NCBI GenBank assembly: GCA_029555885.1
Contig: JAKPQT010000556.1
Coordinates: forward strand, 1 to 17,102
Direction of reading: 5' to 3'
DNA length: 17,102 nt
Source: Chloroflexota bacterium
GTDB lineage: Bacteria; Chloroflexota; Anaerolineae; CG2-30-64-16
Below the pieces are notes generated by a model. The model was not told the origin of the DNA. It made no database searches and saw only the letters and a list, made by a program, of their open reading frames with translations. Positions 1-7,673 of this stretch are shown here, piece by piece. Each line of letters opens with the position of its first letter. Position 1 is the first letter of the stretch. The position numbers and the translations under genes are program-made.

Positions 1-159
1 AACCCGGGGAGCGCGCTCGAACGCTATCGCGCGGCCAGCCAGGAGGCGCTCAACGGCTACGGCTGGGTGGACGAAGCGTCAGGTGTGGCCCGCATCCCAA
101 TCACGCGCGCGATGACGCTGATTACAGAGGGTCTGCTGCCCGCACTCGGCCAGGAGTGA
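1..159 (+). CDS. C-terminal 52 residues of an unidentified protein preceding the oxidase operon
   Basis: An open frame runs from the first base of the window to a TGA at 157-159, giving the last 52 residues; the start lies outside. The tail contains the segment NGYGWVDEASGVARIPITRA. From memory, this YGWVD...GV.RIPI.RAM pattern closes a small membrane-associated protein often encoded just before SCO1 and cytochrome oxidase genes in Acidobacteria, Chloroflexi and Proteobacteria. No enzymatic function is known to me. It is co-directional with SCO1, separated by about 100 bp. Reading-frame integrity and the position next to SCO1 support a real gene; the family assignment is from recall and moderate. 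Confidence 0.6.
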   Translation, partial: NPGSALERYRAASQEALNGYGWVDEASGVARIPITRAMTLITEGLLPALGQE

Positions 160-209
160 CACTAAGCCCGGCGCGTGATAGCAGTTAAACCAACATACAG
201 GGAACAGCC

Positions 210-229
210 GGCAGCATATAGTATGTGCC
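210..229. promoter_or_regulatory. Imperfect palindrome with a TATAGT box upstream of SCO1
   Basis: GGCA-g-CATA-tag-TATG-TGCC forms an inverted repeat with one bulged base (arms 210-218 and 222-229). A TATAGT hexamer at 217-222 resembles a -10 box, but the hexamer 17 bp upstream (CATACA) is a poor -35. The site lies 33 bp before the SCO1 start. It could be an operator or promoter for the oxidase operon, or chance. Confidence 0.25.
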
Positions 230-261
230 ATAATCAACAGAAGGGTTAAGGGTTAACGGTC

Positions 262-1197
262 ATGCTCCACACAAAGCGACAGGCACGCCGCCAGGGCCGA
301 TCAACGGGCGAAAACCGGGTCGGCTTTGTTATGTTGCTGGCCCTGCTGATGACGCTACTGACAATGCCGGTCGGCGCAGCTCACGCGCAAGACGACTCAC
401 ACTCGGATCACGCCTCCGACGAAGCCGTGCTTAACCAGGTGTCGTTCGATCAGAACCTCGACAGCCAAATGCCCCTGGACGTGCCGATGATCGATGAGCA
501 GGGGCGGCGCGTGACGCTCGGCCAGTACCTGGGCCAGAAGCCAGCAATCCTGGTGTTCACCTATTACAACTGCCCCAACCTCTGCCCCATCATCCTGCAC
601 GGGCTGAGCGAATCGCTGCGCACCATGCAGGTCGAGGTGGGCAAGGAGTTCGACGTGGTGGTCGCCAGCATCGACCCGCGCGAGACGCCGGAGCAATCCA
701 CCGCGGCCAAAGCCGCCATTATCGCCAGCTATGGCCGCTGGGGCTCGCAGGACGGCTGGCACTTCCTGACCGCGCCGGAGGCTTCGATCGTGCAGCTGGC
801 GGACACGGCCGGCTTCCATTATGTCTACGATCCCGTATCCGACCAGTATGCACACCCTGCGGGCATCCTGGTGATGACCCCGGGCGGCCGGATTTCGAAG
901 TATCTCTACGGGCTGGAGTTCTCTCCCCGCGACCTGAAGCTGGCGTTGGTGGATGCCTCTTCCGGCAAGATTGGCACCGCAGTCGATCAGCTCCTGCTGC
1001 GCTGCTTCCATTATGACCCGACGCGCGGCAAGTATACGGTCGCCATCCGCGAGATTCTCAAGTATGCCGCCCTGCTCACGGTTTTCGGGGTCGGCGCGAT
1101 GGTGCTGGTGCTGTCGCGCTCGAAGCCCCGCCAGTCGGAGCCGCCGATATTGCCGGCGGAAGAACAGGCAGATGACCAGAAGGAGAGCCAGCCGTGA
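262..1197 (+). CDS. SCO1/SenC-family copper chaperone for cytochrome c oxidase
   Basis: Product of 311 residues. SCO proteins are membrane-tethered thioredoxin-fold proteins that bind copper and help assemble the CuA site of oxidase subunit II on the outer face of the membrane. Residues 1-19 are Arg-rich, followed by a hydrophobic stretch at about 20-40 and an AHA|Q site near residue 42, fitting a signal peptide. The metal-binding CPNLC is at C104 and C108, and a His in the YAHPAG segment (H198) is the likely third ligand. A C-terminal membrane segment at about 266-287 is present, as in the longer SCO variants. AAGGG at 248-252, 9 bp before ATG 262, is the likely ribosome site. It overlaps coxB by 4 bp (GTGA), so the two are probably co-translated. 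Family confidence is high; the exact start is less certain. Confidence 0.93.
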   Translation: MLHTKRQARRQGRSTGENRVGFVMLLALLMTLLTMPVGAAHAQDDSHSDHASDEAVLNQVSFDQNLDSQMPLDVPMIDEQGRRVTLGQYLGQKPAILVFTYYNCPNLCPIILHGLSESLRTMQVEVGKEFDVVVASIDPRETPEQSTAAKAAIIASYGRWGSQDGWHFLTAPEASIVQLADTAGFHYVYDPVSDQYAHPAGILVMTPGGRISKYLYGLEFSPRDLKLALVDASSGKIGTAVDQLLLRCFHYDPTRGKYTVAIREILKYAALLTVFGVGAMVLVLSRSKPRQSEPPILPAEEQADDQKESQP

Positions 1198-2153
1198 ATA
1201 CCCAGTGGACGCTTGACCAGGCAACCGCCCATGCGGGCCGCGTGGACACGCTCTTCCTGTTCCTGGTGGCAGTCAGCGCACTCGTCATCCTCGGCATCAC
1301 CACCGCGGTGACCTTCTTCATCCTGAAGTACCGCCGCGGCAAAGACGCCGATCGCACCAACCCGGTCGAGACGCATCATAAGCTGGAACTGACCTGGACC
1401 ATCCTCCCACTGATCGCCTTCCTGGGTGTGTTCCTGTGGGCCGGACGGCTGTATTTCCAGATGTACGATGTGCCATCGGACGCGATGGAGATTTACGTCA
1501 TCGGCAAGCAGTGGATGTGGAAGTTTCAGCATCCGGATTCGGGCCAGATCGAGGTCAACGACCTGCACGTGCCCGTCAACCGGCCCATCAAGCTAACCAT
1601 GACCTCCGAGGATGTCATTCACAGCATGTACGTGCCTGCATTCCGCATCAAGACCGACGTGCTGCCGGGCCGCTATACCACCGTCTGGTTCGAGGCAACC
1701 GAGACCGGCAGCTACCACCTCTTCTGCGCCGAATACTGCGGCACGGACCACGCCGGGATGACCGGCCAGGTCATTGTGATGCCGGAAGAGGAATACCTCG
1801 CCTGGGCTAGCGGCGGCGGCACAACGGGCGGTCAGCCCCTCTCCGCGGCACAGGCCGGCGAGCAGTTGTTCAATCGGACGGGTTGCATCGCGTGCCACAA
1901 GCTCGACGGTACGGCTGCCGTGGGCCCGGCGCTCGCCGGCATCTTCGGGCAGGAAGTCAGGCTGACCAGCGGGGAAACCGTGACGCGCGACGAGGCGTAC
2001 CTGCGCAAGTCGATTCTGGAACCGGCAACCCAGGTGGTCGAGGGTTATCAGCCGGTCATGCCGCCTTATCAGGGGCAGTTGACCGAGGATCAGGTGTTGC
2101 AGCTCATCGCCTATATCAAAGGATTGAGCGCAGAACAAGGGGGTGCGCAATGA
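1194..2153 (+). CDS. coxB: Cytochrome c oxidase subunit II with fused cytochrome c domain (caa3 type)
   Basis: Product of 319 residues. Subunit II accepts electrons from cytochrome c at its CuA centre and passes them to subunit I. Two membrane helices lie at about 19-45 and 64-85, followed by the cupredoxin domain. CuA ligands are visible: H143 in the DVIHSMYVP segment, then C178, C182, H186 and M189 in [12 protein letters not shown]. After a short Gly-rich linker, a C-terminal class I cytochrome c domain has CIACH at 231-235 and a likely axial Met at 289 (QPVMPPY). The fusion defines a caa3-type enzyme, in which the cytochrome c is built in. The GTG start at 1194 is set by AAGGAGA at 1180-1186, 7 bp upstream. 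No lipobox is seen. The stop overlaps the coxA start (ATGA). Confidence 0.96.
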   Translation: MNTQWTLDQATAHAGRVDTLFLFLVAVSALVILGITTAVTFFILKYRRGKDADRTNPVETHHKLELTWTILPLIAFLGVFLWAGRLYFQMYDVPSDAMEIYVIGKQWMWKFQHPDSGQIEVNDLHVPVNRPIKLTMTSEDVIHSMYVPAFRIKTDVLPGRYTTVWFEATETGSYHLFCAEYCGTDHAGMTGQVIVMPEEEYLAWASGGGTTGGQPLSAAQAGEQLFNRTGCIACHKLDGTAAVGPALAGIFGQEVRLTSGETVTRDEAYLRKSILEPATQVVEGYQPVMPPYQGQLTEDQVLQLIAYIKGLSAEQGGAQ

Positions 2154-3823
2154 GCGTTACGACGATCCCGCCGCGCGGCACAGCGGGGGCGGTGCCCAAG
2201 AACTACGCGAACGTCAACTACAGCATCAAGTCGTGGCTGCTGACGACCGATCACAAGCGCGTCGGCATCCTCTACCTGCTATCGGTGACGTTCCTGTTCT
2301 TCCTGGGCGGCATCGCAGCCGGACTCGTGCGGGCTGAGCTGGTCACGCCTGCGGGCGACCTGGTCGCCGCGGAGACCTATAACAAGCTCTTCACGATGCA
2401 CGGGGTCTTGATGATCTTCTTCTTCCTGATTCCCGTCATCCCCGCCACCCTCGGCAACTTCCTGATGCCGCTGATGATCGGTGCGCGCGACCTCGCGTTC
2501 CCGCGGCTAAACCTGGCAAGCTGGTACGTCTACATCACCGGCGCGGCCATTACGTTGTTCGCCATCTTCACGGGCGGCGTGGATACTGGCTGGACATTCT
2601 ACACGCCGTTCAGCAGCGTCTATTCCAACAGCGCCGTCATCGCGACCGCCATCGGCGTGCTGATTGTGGGCTTCTCGTCCATCTTCACGGCGGTGAACTT
2701 CATCGTCACGGTTCACAAGATGCGTGCGCCCGGCCTGACTTGGTTCCGCCTGCCGCTGTTCGTGTGGGCCATGTATGCCACCAGCCTCATCATTGTGCTG
2801 GGCACGCCAGTCGTCGCCATCACGCTCATCCTGGTGGCGGTGGAACGCATCCTGGGCGTCGGCATCTTCAACCCGGCGGTCGGCGGCGACCCGCTGCTGT
2901 TCCAGCACCTCTTCTGGTTCTACTCGCACCCGGCGGTCTACATCATGATCCTGCCCGGCATGGGCATCATCAGCGAGTTGATTACCTGCTTCTCGCGCAA
3001 GCGCATCTTCGGCTACAAGTACATCGCGCTGTCGAGCCTCGCAATTGCCGCCTACGGCTTCCTGGTCTGGGGCCATCATATGTTTGTCTCCGGCCAGTCG
3101 GTCTACGCCAGCCTGGTGTTCTCGCTCTTGAGCTTCATGGTTGCCGTGCCCTCGGCCATCAAGGTGTTCAACTGGACGGCCACGCTCTACAAAGGCTCCA
3201 TCTGGCTGTCGACGCCGATGCTCTATGCGCTCGGTTTCCTGGGCCTATTCCTGGTCGGCGGGCTGACCGGGCTGTTCCTGGCCTCGCTGGCGGTGGATGT
3301 CCACGTCCACGATACGTACTTCGTCGTGGCCCACTTCCACTACATCATGGTCGGCGCGGTTGTGCTCGCCTTCCTCGGCGGCATCCACTTCTGGTGGCCC
3401 AAGATTACGGGGCGAATGTACTCGGAGAAGTGGGGCCGGCTCGGCGCGATCATCATCTTCCTGGGCTTCAACCTGACTTTCTTCCCGCAGTTCATCGTCG
3501 GCTATCTGGGCATGCCACGGCGGTATCACACCTACGCACCGGAGTTTCAGTTCTGGAACATCCTCTCCACGCTGGGCTCGGTCGTGCTGGCGCTCGGCTA
3601 CTTCCTGCCGCTGATCTACCTGCTGGCCTCGCTGCGCACCGGCAAGCGCGCACCGGCGAACCCTTGGGGCGCGACCGGCCTGGAATGGCAGGTTCCGTCG
3701 CCGCCGCCCACCTACAACTTCCGCGAGACGCCGGTCGTGACCGGCCCGCCCTACAACTACTCTGCGGTCGCCGCAGAGGAGGCTTATCGCGAGGCCAGGA
3801 AGCAGGAGGGCCAGCGTGAGTGA
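2150..3823 (+). CDS. coxA: Cytochrome c oxidase subunit I, A2-type heme-copper oxidase
   Basis: Product of 557 residues. This is the catalytic subunit that reduces oxygen to water and pumps protons, with about 12 membrane helices. Ligands visible: H84 (low-spin heme), H260 and cross-linked Y264 in YSHPAVY, H309-H310 (CuB pair), H395 (high-spin heme) and H397 (low-spin heme) in VAHFHY. The usual HPEVY glutamate is Ala262 and the preceding pair is Tyr-Ser; family knowledge places YSHPxVY enzymes in the A2 class (as in Thermus and Rhodothermus caa3), where Tyr/Ser replace the D-channel Glu. ATG 2150 overlaps the coxB stop by 4 bp, and the product begins [10 protein letters not shown]. The same frame stays open further upstream inside coxB, but that stretch is out of frame with coxB and not real. 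Very secure identification. Confidence 0.97.
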   Translation: MSVTTIPPRGTAGAVPKNYANVNYSIKSWLLTTDHKRVGILYLLSVTFLFFLGGIAAGLVRAELVTPAGDLVAAETYNKLFTMHGVLMIFFFLIPVIPATLGNFLMPLMIGARDLAFPRLNLASWYVYITGAAITLFAIFTGGVDTGWTFYTPFSSVYSNSAVIATAIGVLIVGFSSIFTAVNFIVTVHKMRAPGLTWFRLPLFVWAMYATSLIIVLGTPVVAITLILVAVERILGVGIFNPAVGGDPLLFQHLFWFYSHPAVYIMILPGMGIISELITCFSRKRIFGYKYIALSSLAIAAYGFLVWGHHMFVSGQSVYASLVFSLLSFMVAVPSAIKVFNWTATLYKGSIWLSTPMLYALGFLGLFLVGGLTGLFLASLAVDVHVHDTYFVVAHFHYIMVGAVVLAFLGGIHFWWPKITGRMYSEKWGRLGAIIIFLGFNLTFFPQFIVGYLGMPRRYHTYAPEFQFWNILSTLGSVVLALGYFLPLIYLLASLRTGKRAPANPWGATGLEWQVPSPPPTYNFRETPVVTGPPYNYSAVAAEEAYREARKQEGQRE

Positions 3824-4484
3824 CGTATCGCAAATCGCAGCCGAAGCGCGGCCGGTCGTTGCGCACCATTTCGATGACGTAGAACAGCAGCACGAGGCCA
3901 ACACCCTTGGCATGTGGGTCTTCCTGACGACCGAGGTGTTGTTCTTCGGCGGCACGTTCCTCGGCTACCTGGTGTTCCGCTCGCTGTACACCCACGCGTT
4001 CGGAGAGGCCAGCCGCCATCTGAACGTGCCGCTGGGCACGGCCAACACCGCGCTCCTGCTGTGCAGCAGTCTGGCGATGGTGCTCGCCGTCTACTTCGTA
4101 CGTCAGGACCGCAAGCCGACTGCCGTCATGCTGCTGCTGCTCACCGCGGCGCTCGGCACGGCCTTCCTGGGCATCAAGGCCGTCGAGTGGATCGTCGATT
4201 GGAATGAAGGGCTGGTGCCCGGTCTCAACTGGCTGGTCACGGGGCCGAACGCGAACCAGGAAGAACTGTTCTTCGTCCTGTACTTCACGATGACGGGACT
4301 GCACGCCATCCACATGATCATCGGTATCGGCGTGGTGGTCCTGGCGGCGCTGTGGCTGCTGCGCAAACGGCACGTCGCGCAGATGTTCACCAACATCGAG
4401 ATGATCGGGCTTTACTGGCACTTCGTAGACATCGTGTGGGTGTTCCTGTTCCCACTGCTCTACCTGATCAACCTGCACGGCTGA
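3816..4484 (+). CDS. coxC: Cytochrome c oxidase subunit III
   Basis: Product of 222 residues with five predicted membrane helices, the short bacterial form lacking the first two helices of mitochondrial subunit III. Subunit III stabilises the proton uptake path of subunit I and carries no metal. Recognisable segments are the N-terminal [15 protein letters not shown], the [10 protein letters not shown] helix and the C-terminal [16 protein letters not shown] signature. GTG at 3816 is chosen because AGGAGGG lies at 3804-3810, 5 bp upstream; this gives an 8-bp overlap with coxA. Tight overlap suggests translational coupling and equal stoichiometry with subunit I. Confidence 0.95.
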   Translation: MSDVSQIAAEARPVVAHHFDDVEQQHEANTLGMWVFLTTEVLFFGGTFLGYLVFRSLYTHAFGEASRHLNVPLGTANTALLLCSSLAMVLAVYFVRQDRKPTAVMLLLLTAALGTAFLGIKAVEWIVDWNEGLVPGLNWLVTGPNANQEELFFVLYFTMTGLHAIHMIIGIGVVVLAALWLLRKRHVAQMFTNIEMIGLYWHFVDIVWVFLFPLLYLINLHG

Positions 4485-4491
4485 GGGCGAC

Positions 4492-4770
4492 ATGATGAAC
4501 CTGGATGCTGAACTGCGAACCTACCTGCTGATTTTCGTCGCGCTGCTGGTACTGGTCGGCGTCACGGTCGGCGTCGCGCTGCTCGACCTCGGCCCGTTCG
4601 GCCCCATCGTGGCACTGCTCATCGCCGGCCTGAAGGCCGGGCTGATCATGGTCTACTTCATGCATCTGCGCAAGACCACAAAGGTCGCCTGGGTCTTCAC
4701 CGCGCTGGGGCTGATGTGGCTGTTCATCATGCTGGGCCTGACGATGGCCGACTACCTGACACGCGGCTGA
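4492..4770 (+). CDS. Cytochrome c oxidase subunit IV (prokaryotic CtaF/CoxD type)
   Basis: Product of 92 residues with three hydrophobic segments (about 9-32, 38-58 and 65-87). The GLKAGLIMVYFMHLR segment is typical of the prokaryotic subunit IV family (COX4_pro). This small subunit packs against subunits I and III and has no catalytic residues. It starts 7 bp after coxC; two adjacent ATG codons (4492 and 4495) are possible starts and the ribosome site (GAGGG, 4484-4488) is weak, so translation may depend on coupling. It is the last gene of the oxidase operon; no U-tracted terminator follows, only an imperfect hairpin at 4773-4799 that overlaps the next promoter. Confidence 0.88.
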   Translation: MMNLDAELRTYLLIFVALLVLVGVTVGVALLDLGPFGPIVALLIAGLKAGLIMVYFMHLRKTTKVAWVFTALGLMWLFIMLGLTMADYLTRG

Positions 4771-4793
4771 TAGCGCAGGCGGAAAATTGCCTC

Positions 4794-4822
4794 TTGCGCA
4801 GCGTGCAGGAACGTGCTATAGT
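4794..4822 (+). promoter_or_regulatory. Sigma70-type promoter of the leuS leader
   Basis: A -35 box TTGCGC (4794-4799), a 17-bp spacer and a -10 box TATAGT (4817-4822) preceded by TGC, an extended -10. The expected transcription start is about 4829, immediately before the structured leader. Spacing and matches are good; there is no experimental support. Confidence 0.6.
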
Positions 4823-4829
4823 GTAACCC

Positions 4830-4928
4830 ATGAAGACACGCCATGCGGTCCAGGTCCTCTGCCTTGCCGGGCTCCTCGCTGAGAGGAGAGAGTTCCGCCT
4901 GGGCAGCCGCCAGCACTTGACCGCATAG
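4830..4928 (+). CDS. Possible Leu-codon-containing leader peptide of leuS
   Basis: ATG 4830 to TAG 4926-4928 encodes 32 residues starting MKTRHAVQVLCLAGLL, with six Leu codons including tandem CTC-CTC at codons 15-16. The predicted transcription start is at or within a base of the ATG, so translation would be leaderless; no ribosome site is possible. A ribosome stalled at the Leu codons would sit inside the long-range stem at 4843-4926, which is the logic of peptide attenuation. Against it: the Leu content (19%) is only moderately high and the ORF may be chance in a structured RNA. Confidence 0.25.
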   Translation: MKTRHAVQVLCLAGLLAERREFRLGSRQHLTA

Positions 4929-4956
4929 TTGTCATTAATCAGTGCATCGCCGGTTG

Positions 4957-4984
4957 AAGGCCTCCCCAGGTGGGAGGCCTTTTT
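4957..4984 (+). terminator. Rho-independent terminator inside the leuS leader
   Basis: AAGGCCTCCC (4957-4966) pairs perfectly with GGGAGGCCTT (4972-4981) around a 5-nt loop, followed by a run of five T (4980-4984). It lies about 100 bp before the leuS start and after the leuS promoter, so it must be read through or switched off for leuS expression from that promoter. Confidence 0.8.
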
Positions 4985-5001
4985 GATTGCCATGCGCACG
5001 C

Positions 5002-5035
5002 GAAAGGAGAGATCCACATGGGGCTTACGGAGTAA
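5002..5035 (+). promoter_or_regulatory. Strong ribosome site followed by a five-codon ORF ahead of leuS
   Basis: AAAGGAGA at 5003-5010 sits 7 bp before ATG 5018, which opens ATG GGG CTT ACG GAG TAA (product MGLTE). It is the best ribosome site near leuS but is not in the leuS frame. It could be a translated upstream mini-ORF, or could mark a frameshift at the leuS N-terminus. Confidence 0.4.
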
Positions 5036-5085
5036 CCACCAGTACATCCGACGGGGCAGCGGCGACGCAGCGGGGATCACGCGCC

Positions 5086-7590
5086 GTGTACGACCACATC
5101 GCGATCGAGCAGAAGTGGCGGGCGCGCTGGGCCGCTGACGCTCTGTATCGCACGCCGGCGCCTGGACCGGACCGGCCCAAGTACTATTGCCTGAATTTCT
5201 TCCCCTATCCTTCAGGGTATGGGTTGAGCGTCGGGCACGGCCGTAACTATGTGCCCAGCGATGTCATCGCGCGCTACCACCGGATGCAGGGCCGCGCGGT
5301 GCTGCATCCGATGGGCTGGGATGCGTTTGGCCTGCCCGCCGAAAACGAAGCCATCAAGCGCGGGGTCCACCCGCGCGAGACCACCACGCGCTACGCGGCG
5401 AACTACCGCCGCCAGATGACCCTGATGGGCTGCTCGTACGACTGGGGACGCGAGATTAACTCGAGCACGCCCGACTTCTACCGCTGGACACAGTGGTTCT
5501 TCCTGCTGCTGTACCGCCGCGGGCTGGCCTACCGCGCGGTAGGCCGCCAGTGGTGGTGCCCCGGCTGCCAGACCGTCCTGGCCAACGAGCAGGTCGATGC
5601 CGGCGGCACCTGCTGGCGCGGGCATACCGGCGTCTACAAGCGCGACATGGAGCAGTGGTACTTCCGCATCACAGCCTATGCCGAGCAACTGCTGGACGAC
5701 CTGGCGACGCTGGACTGGCCGGAGCACATCGTTGCGATGCAGCGCAACTGGATCGGGCGCAGCGAGGGCGTCGAGTTCAGCATGCCCATCCACGATGCCG
5801 CGGGCGCGAGCGCGGGGCTGTCCCTCGACGTCTTCACGACCCGGCCGGACACCATCCCGGGCGTGACGTTCGTCGCCATCGCGCCGGAGCATCCCCTGGT
5901 CGAGCAAGTCATCGGCTGCGAGGCCGTCCCCGTCGAGCAGCGTGCCGCGGTGGCCGCGTACCGCGAGCAAGCCGTCCGGCGCAGCGATATCGACCGCATG
6001 CAAGGCGACCGGACGCGGGAGGGCGCATTCACGGGCCTGTCCGCGGTCAACCCGCTGAACGACGAACGCGTCCCGGTGTACGTGGCCGACTACGTGCTGA
6101 TGGCCTATGGCAGCGGGGCCATCATGGGCGTGCCCGCGCACGATCAGCGCGACTTCGAGTTTGCAACCCGCCACGGCATCCCGGTCAGGGTCGTCGTCGC
6201 GCCGATGGTCGGTGAGCCTGTGGCACAGGCGTCCTACACCGGCGCGGGCGTGATGGTCGCTGCCGGAGAGTGGACCGGGCTGCCCTCCGAGGAAGCCGCC
6301 GCGCACATCACGGCCTGGCTGACCGACCGCGGCATCGGCCGCGCCAGCGTCCAGTACCGGATGCGCGACTGGCTGATCTCGCGGCAGCGTTACTGGGGCG
6401 CGCCGATCCCGATCGTCTACTGCGATCGCTGCGGCACGCTGCCGGTGCCTGAGGCCGAGCTGCCGGTGCTGCTGCCGGCCATCGAACGCTGGCTGCCCGG
6501 CGATGACGGCCGCTCGCCGCTAGCAGGCCTGCCGTCGTTTGTCGAAACGCGCTGTCCGCAGTGCGGCGGGCCCGCGCGCCGCGAGACCGACACGATGGAC
6601 GGCTTTGCCTGCTCGAGCTGGTACTTCCTGCGCTTCGTCAGCCCGGATTACGCCGACGGCCCCTTTGACCCCGCGGCGCTGGCGCAGTGGGGCAACCCCG
6701 ACATCTACGTCGGCGGCGCGGAACACGCAGTGATGCACCTGCTGTACGCCCGCTTCTGGACAAAGGTAATGGCGGACGCCGGTATCGTGCCGTTCCGTGA
6801 GCCGTTCCCGGTGCTGCGCAGCCAGGGCACGATGCACGCCCGCGACCCGCAGAACGGCGAACTGCGCCGCATGTCCAAGTCGGCGGGCAACGTAGTGACG
6901 CCCGACAGCGTGGCCGAGTCACACGGTGCAGATGCGCTGCGCGTGTACCTGCTGTTTATGGCCCCCTTCGAAAACAACACCGTCTGGGAGCCGGACGGCA
7001 TCAATGGCGCGCGACGCTTCCTGGAGCGCACGTGGCGGCTGGTGAACGAGGTCGCCGGCGCCCGCGCAACGTCTGACCCTGCCCATTCACCCGCCGCGGC
7101 AGAGGATGAACTGACCCGCGGCGTCCGCCGGGCGGTGCGCGAGGTCACTGAAGATATCGAGACACTGGCATTCAATACCGCCGTGGCTGCGCTGATGAAG
7201 TGCCTGAACACCATGAGCGAGTATCGCGCGGCCCACGGCATCACCGCCGCGCTGAGCCGGGCCGTACGTGAATTCGTGCTGGTACTGGCGCCCTTCGCGC
7301 CCCATATCGCCGAAGAGCTGTGGGAACGGCTGAGCGAGCCGTACAGCATCCACACCCAACAGTGGCCCGCTCACGATGAACCGGCCAGCGCTGGCGAGGA
7401 GGGCGTCACACTGGTCATCCAGGTGGACGGCCGGGTGCGCGACCGGCTGGTACTGGCAGCCGGAGCCGCTGAAGCCGAAGTCCGGCAGCGCGCGCTGGCA
7501 AGCCCCGCGGTGCAGCGCGCGCTGCGCGAGAACACGGTGGCGCGCGTCATCTACGTGCCGGGCCGCCTGCTCAACATCGTCACAGGATAA
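5086..7590 (+). CDS. leuS: Leucyl-tRNA synthetase
   Basis: Product of 834 residues from GTG 5086; a class I synthetase that charges tRNA-Leu in the cytoplasm. Visible: the HIGH-box variant SVGH (48-51), the MGWDAFGLPAENEAI segment, a Cys-rich insert (CPGCQTVLANEQV, then CWRGH), the CP1 editing domain with TTRPDTIPGVTFVAIAPEHP, DTMDGFACSSWYFLRF, and the KMSKS loop as RMSKS (595-599, K598). The C-terminal anticodon-binding helices and a terminal domain complete the family length. GTG 5086 is chosen because homologues begin at the YDHIAIEQKW segment; GGGGA at 5072-5076 is a modest ribosome site. The frame stays open upstream to a TTG at 4987, but that stretch overlaps the terminator. His is replaced by Ser at the first HIGH position. 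Confidence 0.95.
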   Translation: MYDHIAIEQKWRARWAADALYRTPAPGPDRPKYYCLNFFPYPSGYGLSVGHGRNYVPSDVIARYHRMQGRAVLHPMGWDAFGLPAENEAIKRGVHPRETTTRYAANYRRQMTLMGCSYDWGREINSSTPDFYRWTQWFFLLLYRRGLAYRAVGRQWWCPGCQTVLANEQVDAGGTCWRGHTGVYKRDMEQWYFRITAYAEQLLDDLATLDWPEHIVAMQRNWIGRSEGVEFSMPIHDAAGASAGLSLDVFTTRPDTIPGVTFVAIAPEHPLVEQVIGCEAVPVEQRAAVAAYREQAVRRSDIDRMQGDRTREGAFTGLSAVNPLNDERVPVYVADYVLMAYGSGAIMGVPAHDQRDFEFATRHGIPVRVVVAPMVGEPVAQASYTGAGVMVAAGEWTGLPSEEAAAHITAWLTDRGIGRASVQYRMRDWLISRQRYWGAPIPIVYCDRCGTLPVPEAELPVLLPAIERWLPGDDGRSPLAGLPSFVETRCPQCGGPARRETDTMDGFACSSWYFLRFVSPDYADGPFDPAALAQWGNPDIYVGGAEHAVMHLLYARFWTKVMADAGIVPFREPFPVLRSQGTMHARDPQNGELRRMSKSAGNVVTPDSVAESHGADALRVYLLFMAPFENNTVWEPDGINGARRFLERTWRLVNEVAGARATSDPAHSPAAAEDELTRGVRRAVREVTEDIETLAFNTAVAALMKCLNTMSEYRAAHGITAALSRAVREFVLVLAPFAPHIAEELWERLSEPYSIHTQQWPAHDEPASAGEEGVTLVIQVDGRVRDRLVLAAGAAEAEVRQRALASPAVQRALRENTVARVIYVPGRLLNIVTG

Positions 7591-7604
7591 CCGCGGTCCT
7601 CGAT

Positions 7605-7633
7605 TTGACACATCGACCAGGGGAGCCTACACT
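7605..7633 (+). promoter_or_regulatory. Promoter of the fur-feoA/feoB operon
   Basis: A consensus -35 TTGACA (7605-7610), a 17-bp spacer and TACACT (7628-7633) as -10. The transcription start would be near 7640, about 34 bp before the fur-feoA start. The -35 begins 15 bp after the leuS stop. Confidence 0.6.
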
Positions 7634-7655
7634 TGCGAATAAGTGGCATTTGCAA
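7633..7655. promoter_or_regulatory. Candidate Fur-type operator overlapping the feo promoter start site
   Basis: TTGCGAAT (7633-7640) and ATTTGCAA (7648-7655) form an inverted repeat (7 of 8 positions) around a 7-bp spacer. It begins at the last base of the -10 box and covers the predicted start, where bound protein would block transcription. The downstream gene encodes a Fur-family protein, so iron-dependent autoregulation is the simplest reading. The sequence does not match the classic E. coli Fur box, so the regulator is an inference. Confidence 0.45.
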
Positions 7656-7673
7656 CAAGTGGAGGTTCCCCGC

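Larger units (their letters stand above)
4829..4986 (+). ncRNA. Structured leader RNA upstream of leuS (putative attenuator, class unrecognised)
   Basis: From the predicted start at about 4829 to the terminator end. ATGCGGTC (4843-4850) is perfectly complementary to GACCGCAT (4919-4926), making an 8-bp long-range closing stem. Inside are CTGCC (4859-4863) with GGCAG (4902-4906) and the hairpin CTCCTC-gctga-GAGGAG (4872-4888). A Rho-independent terminator follows 31 nt after the closing stem, ahead of leuS. This layout resembles an aminoacyl-tRNA synthetase leader, but the conserved T-box AGGGTGG.ACCGCG is absent. The same stretch holds a 32-codon ORF with six Leu codons. It could be a new riboregulator, a peptide attenuator or an independent small RNA. 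Confidence 0.5.

Noticed and set aside
243..256. Tandem GGGTTAA repeat before SCO1 as a telomere-like or regulatory repeat
   Set aside because: Only two 7-bp copies; it most simply supplies the ribosome site.
1883..2149. Long upstream extension of the coxA frame inside coxB
   Set aside because: It is a different frame of the coxB cytochrome c domain; the ATG at 2150 with stop-start overlap gives the normal subunit I N-terminus.
4773..4799. Hairpin after the oxidase operon as a terminator
   Set aside because: The stem is imperfect and has no T-run, and it overlaps the -35 box of the leuS promoter.
4870..4912. TPP or glycine riboswitch (GCTGAGAGGAGAG looks like parts of either)
   Set aside because: None of the other conserved blocks of the TPP or glycine aptamers are present.
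4843..4926. Small SRP RNA, because of CAGGTC and GGCAGCC pieces
   Set aside because: The GGAA tetraloop and the compact helix 8 arrangement are absent; the two pieces are 47 bases apart.
4829..4986. T-box riboswitch in the leuS leader
   Set aside because: The architecture fits, but the conserved AGGGTGG.ACCGCG element before the terminator is missing; CCTGGGCAGCCGCC at 4898-4911 is only a loose resemblance in the wrong place.
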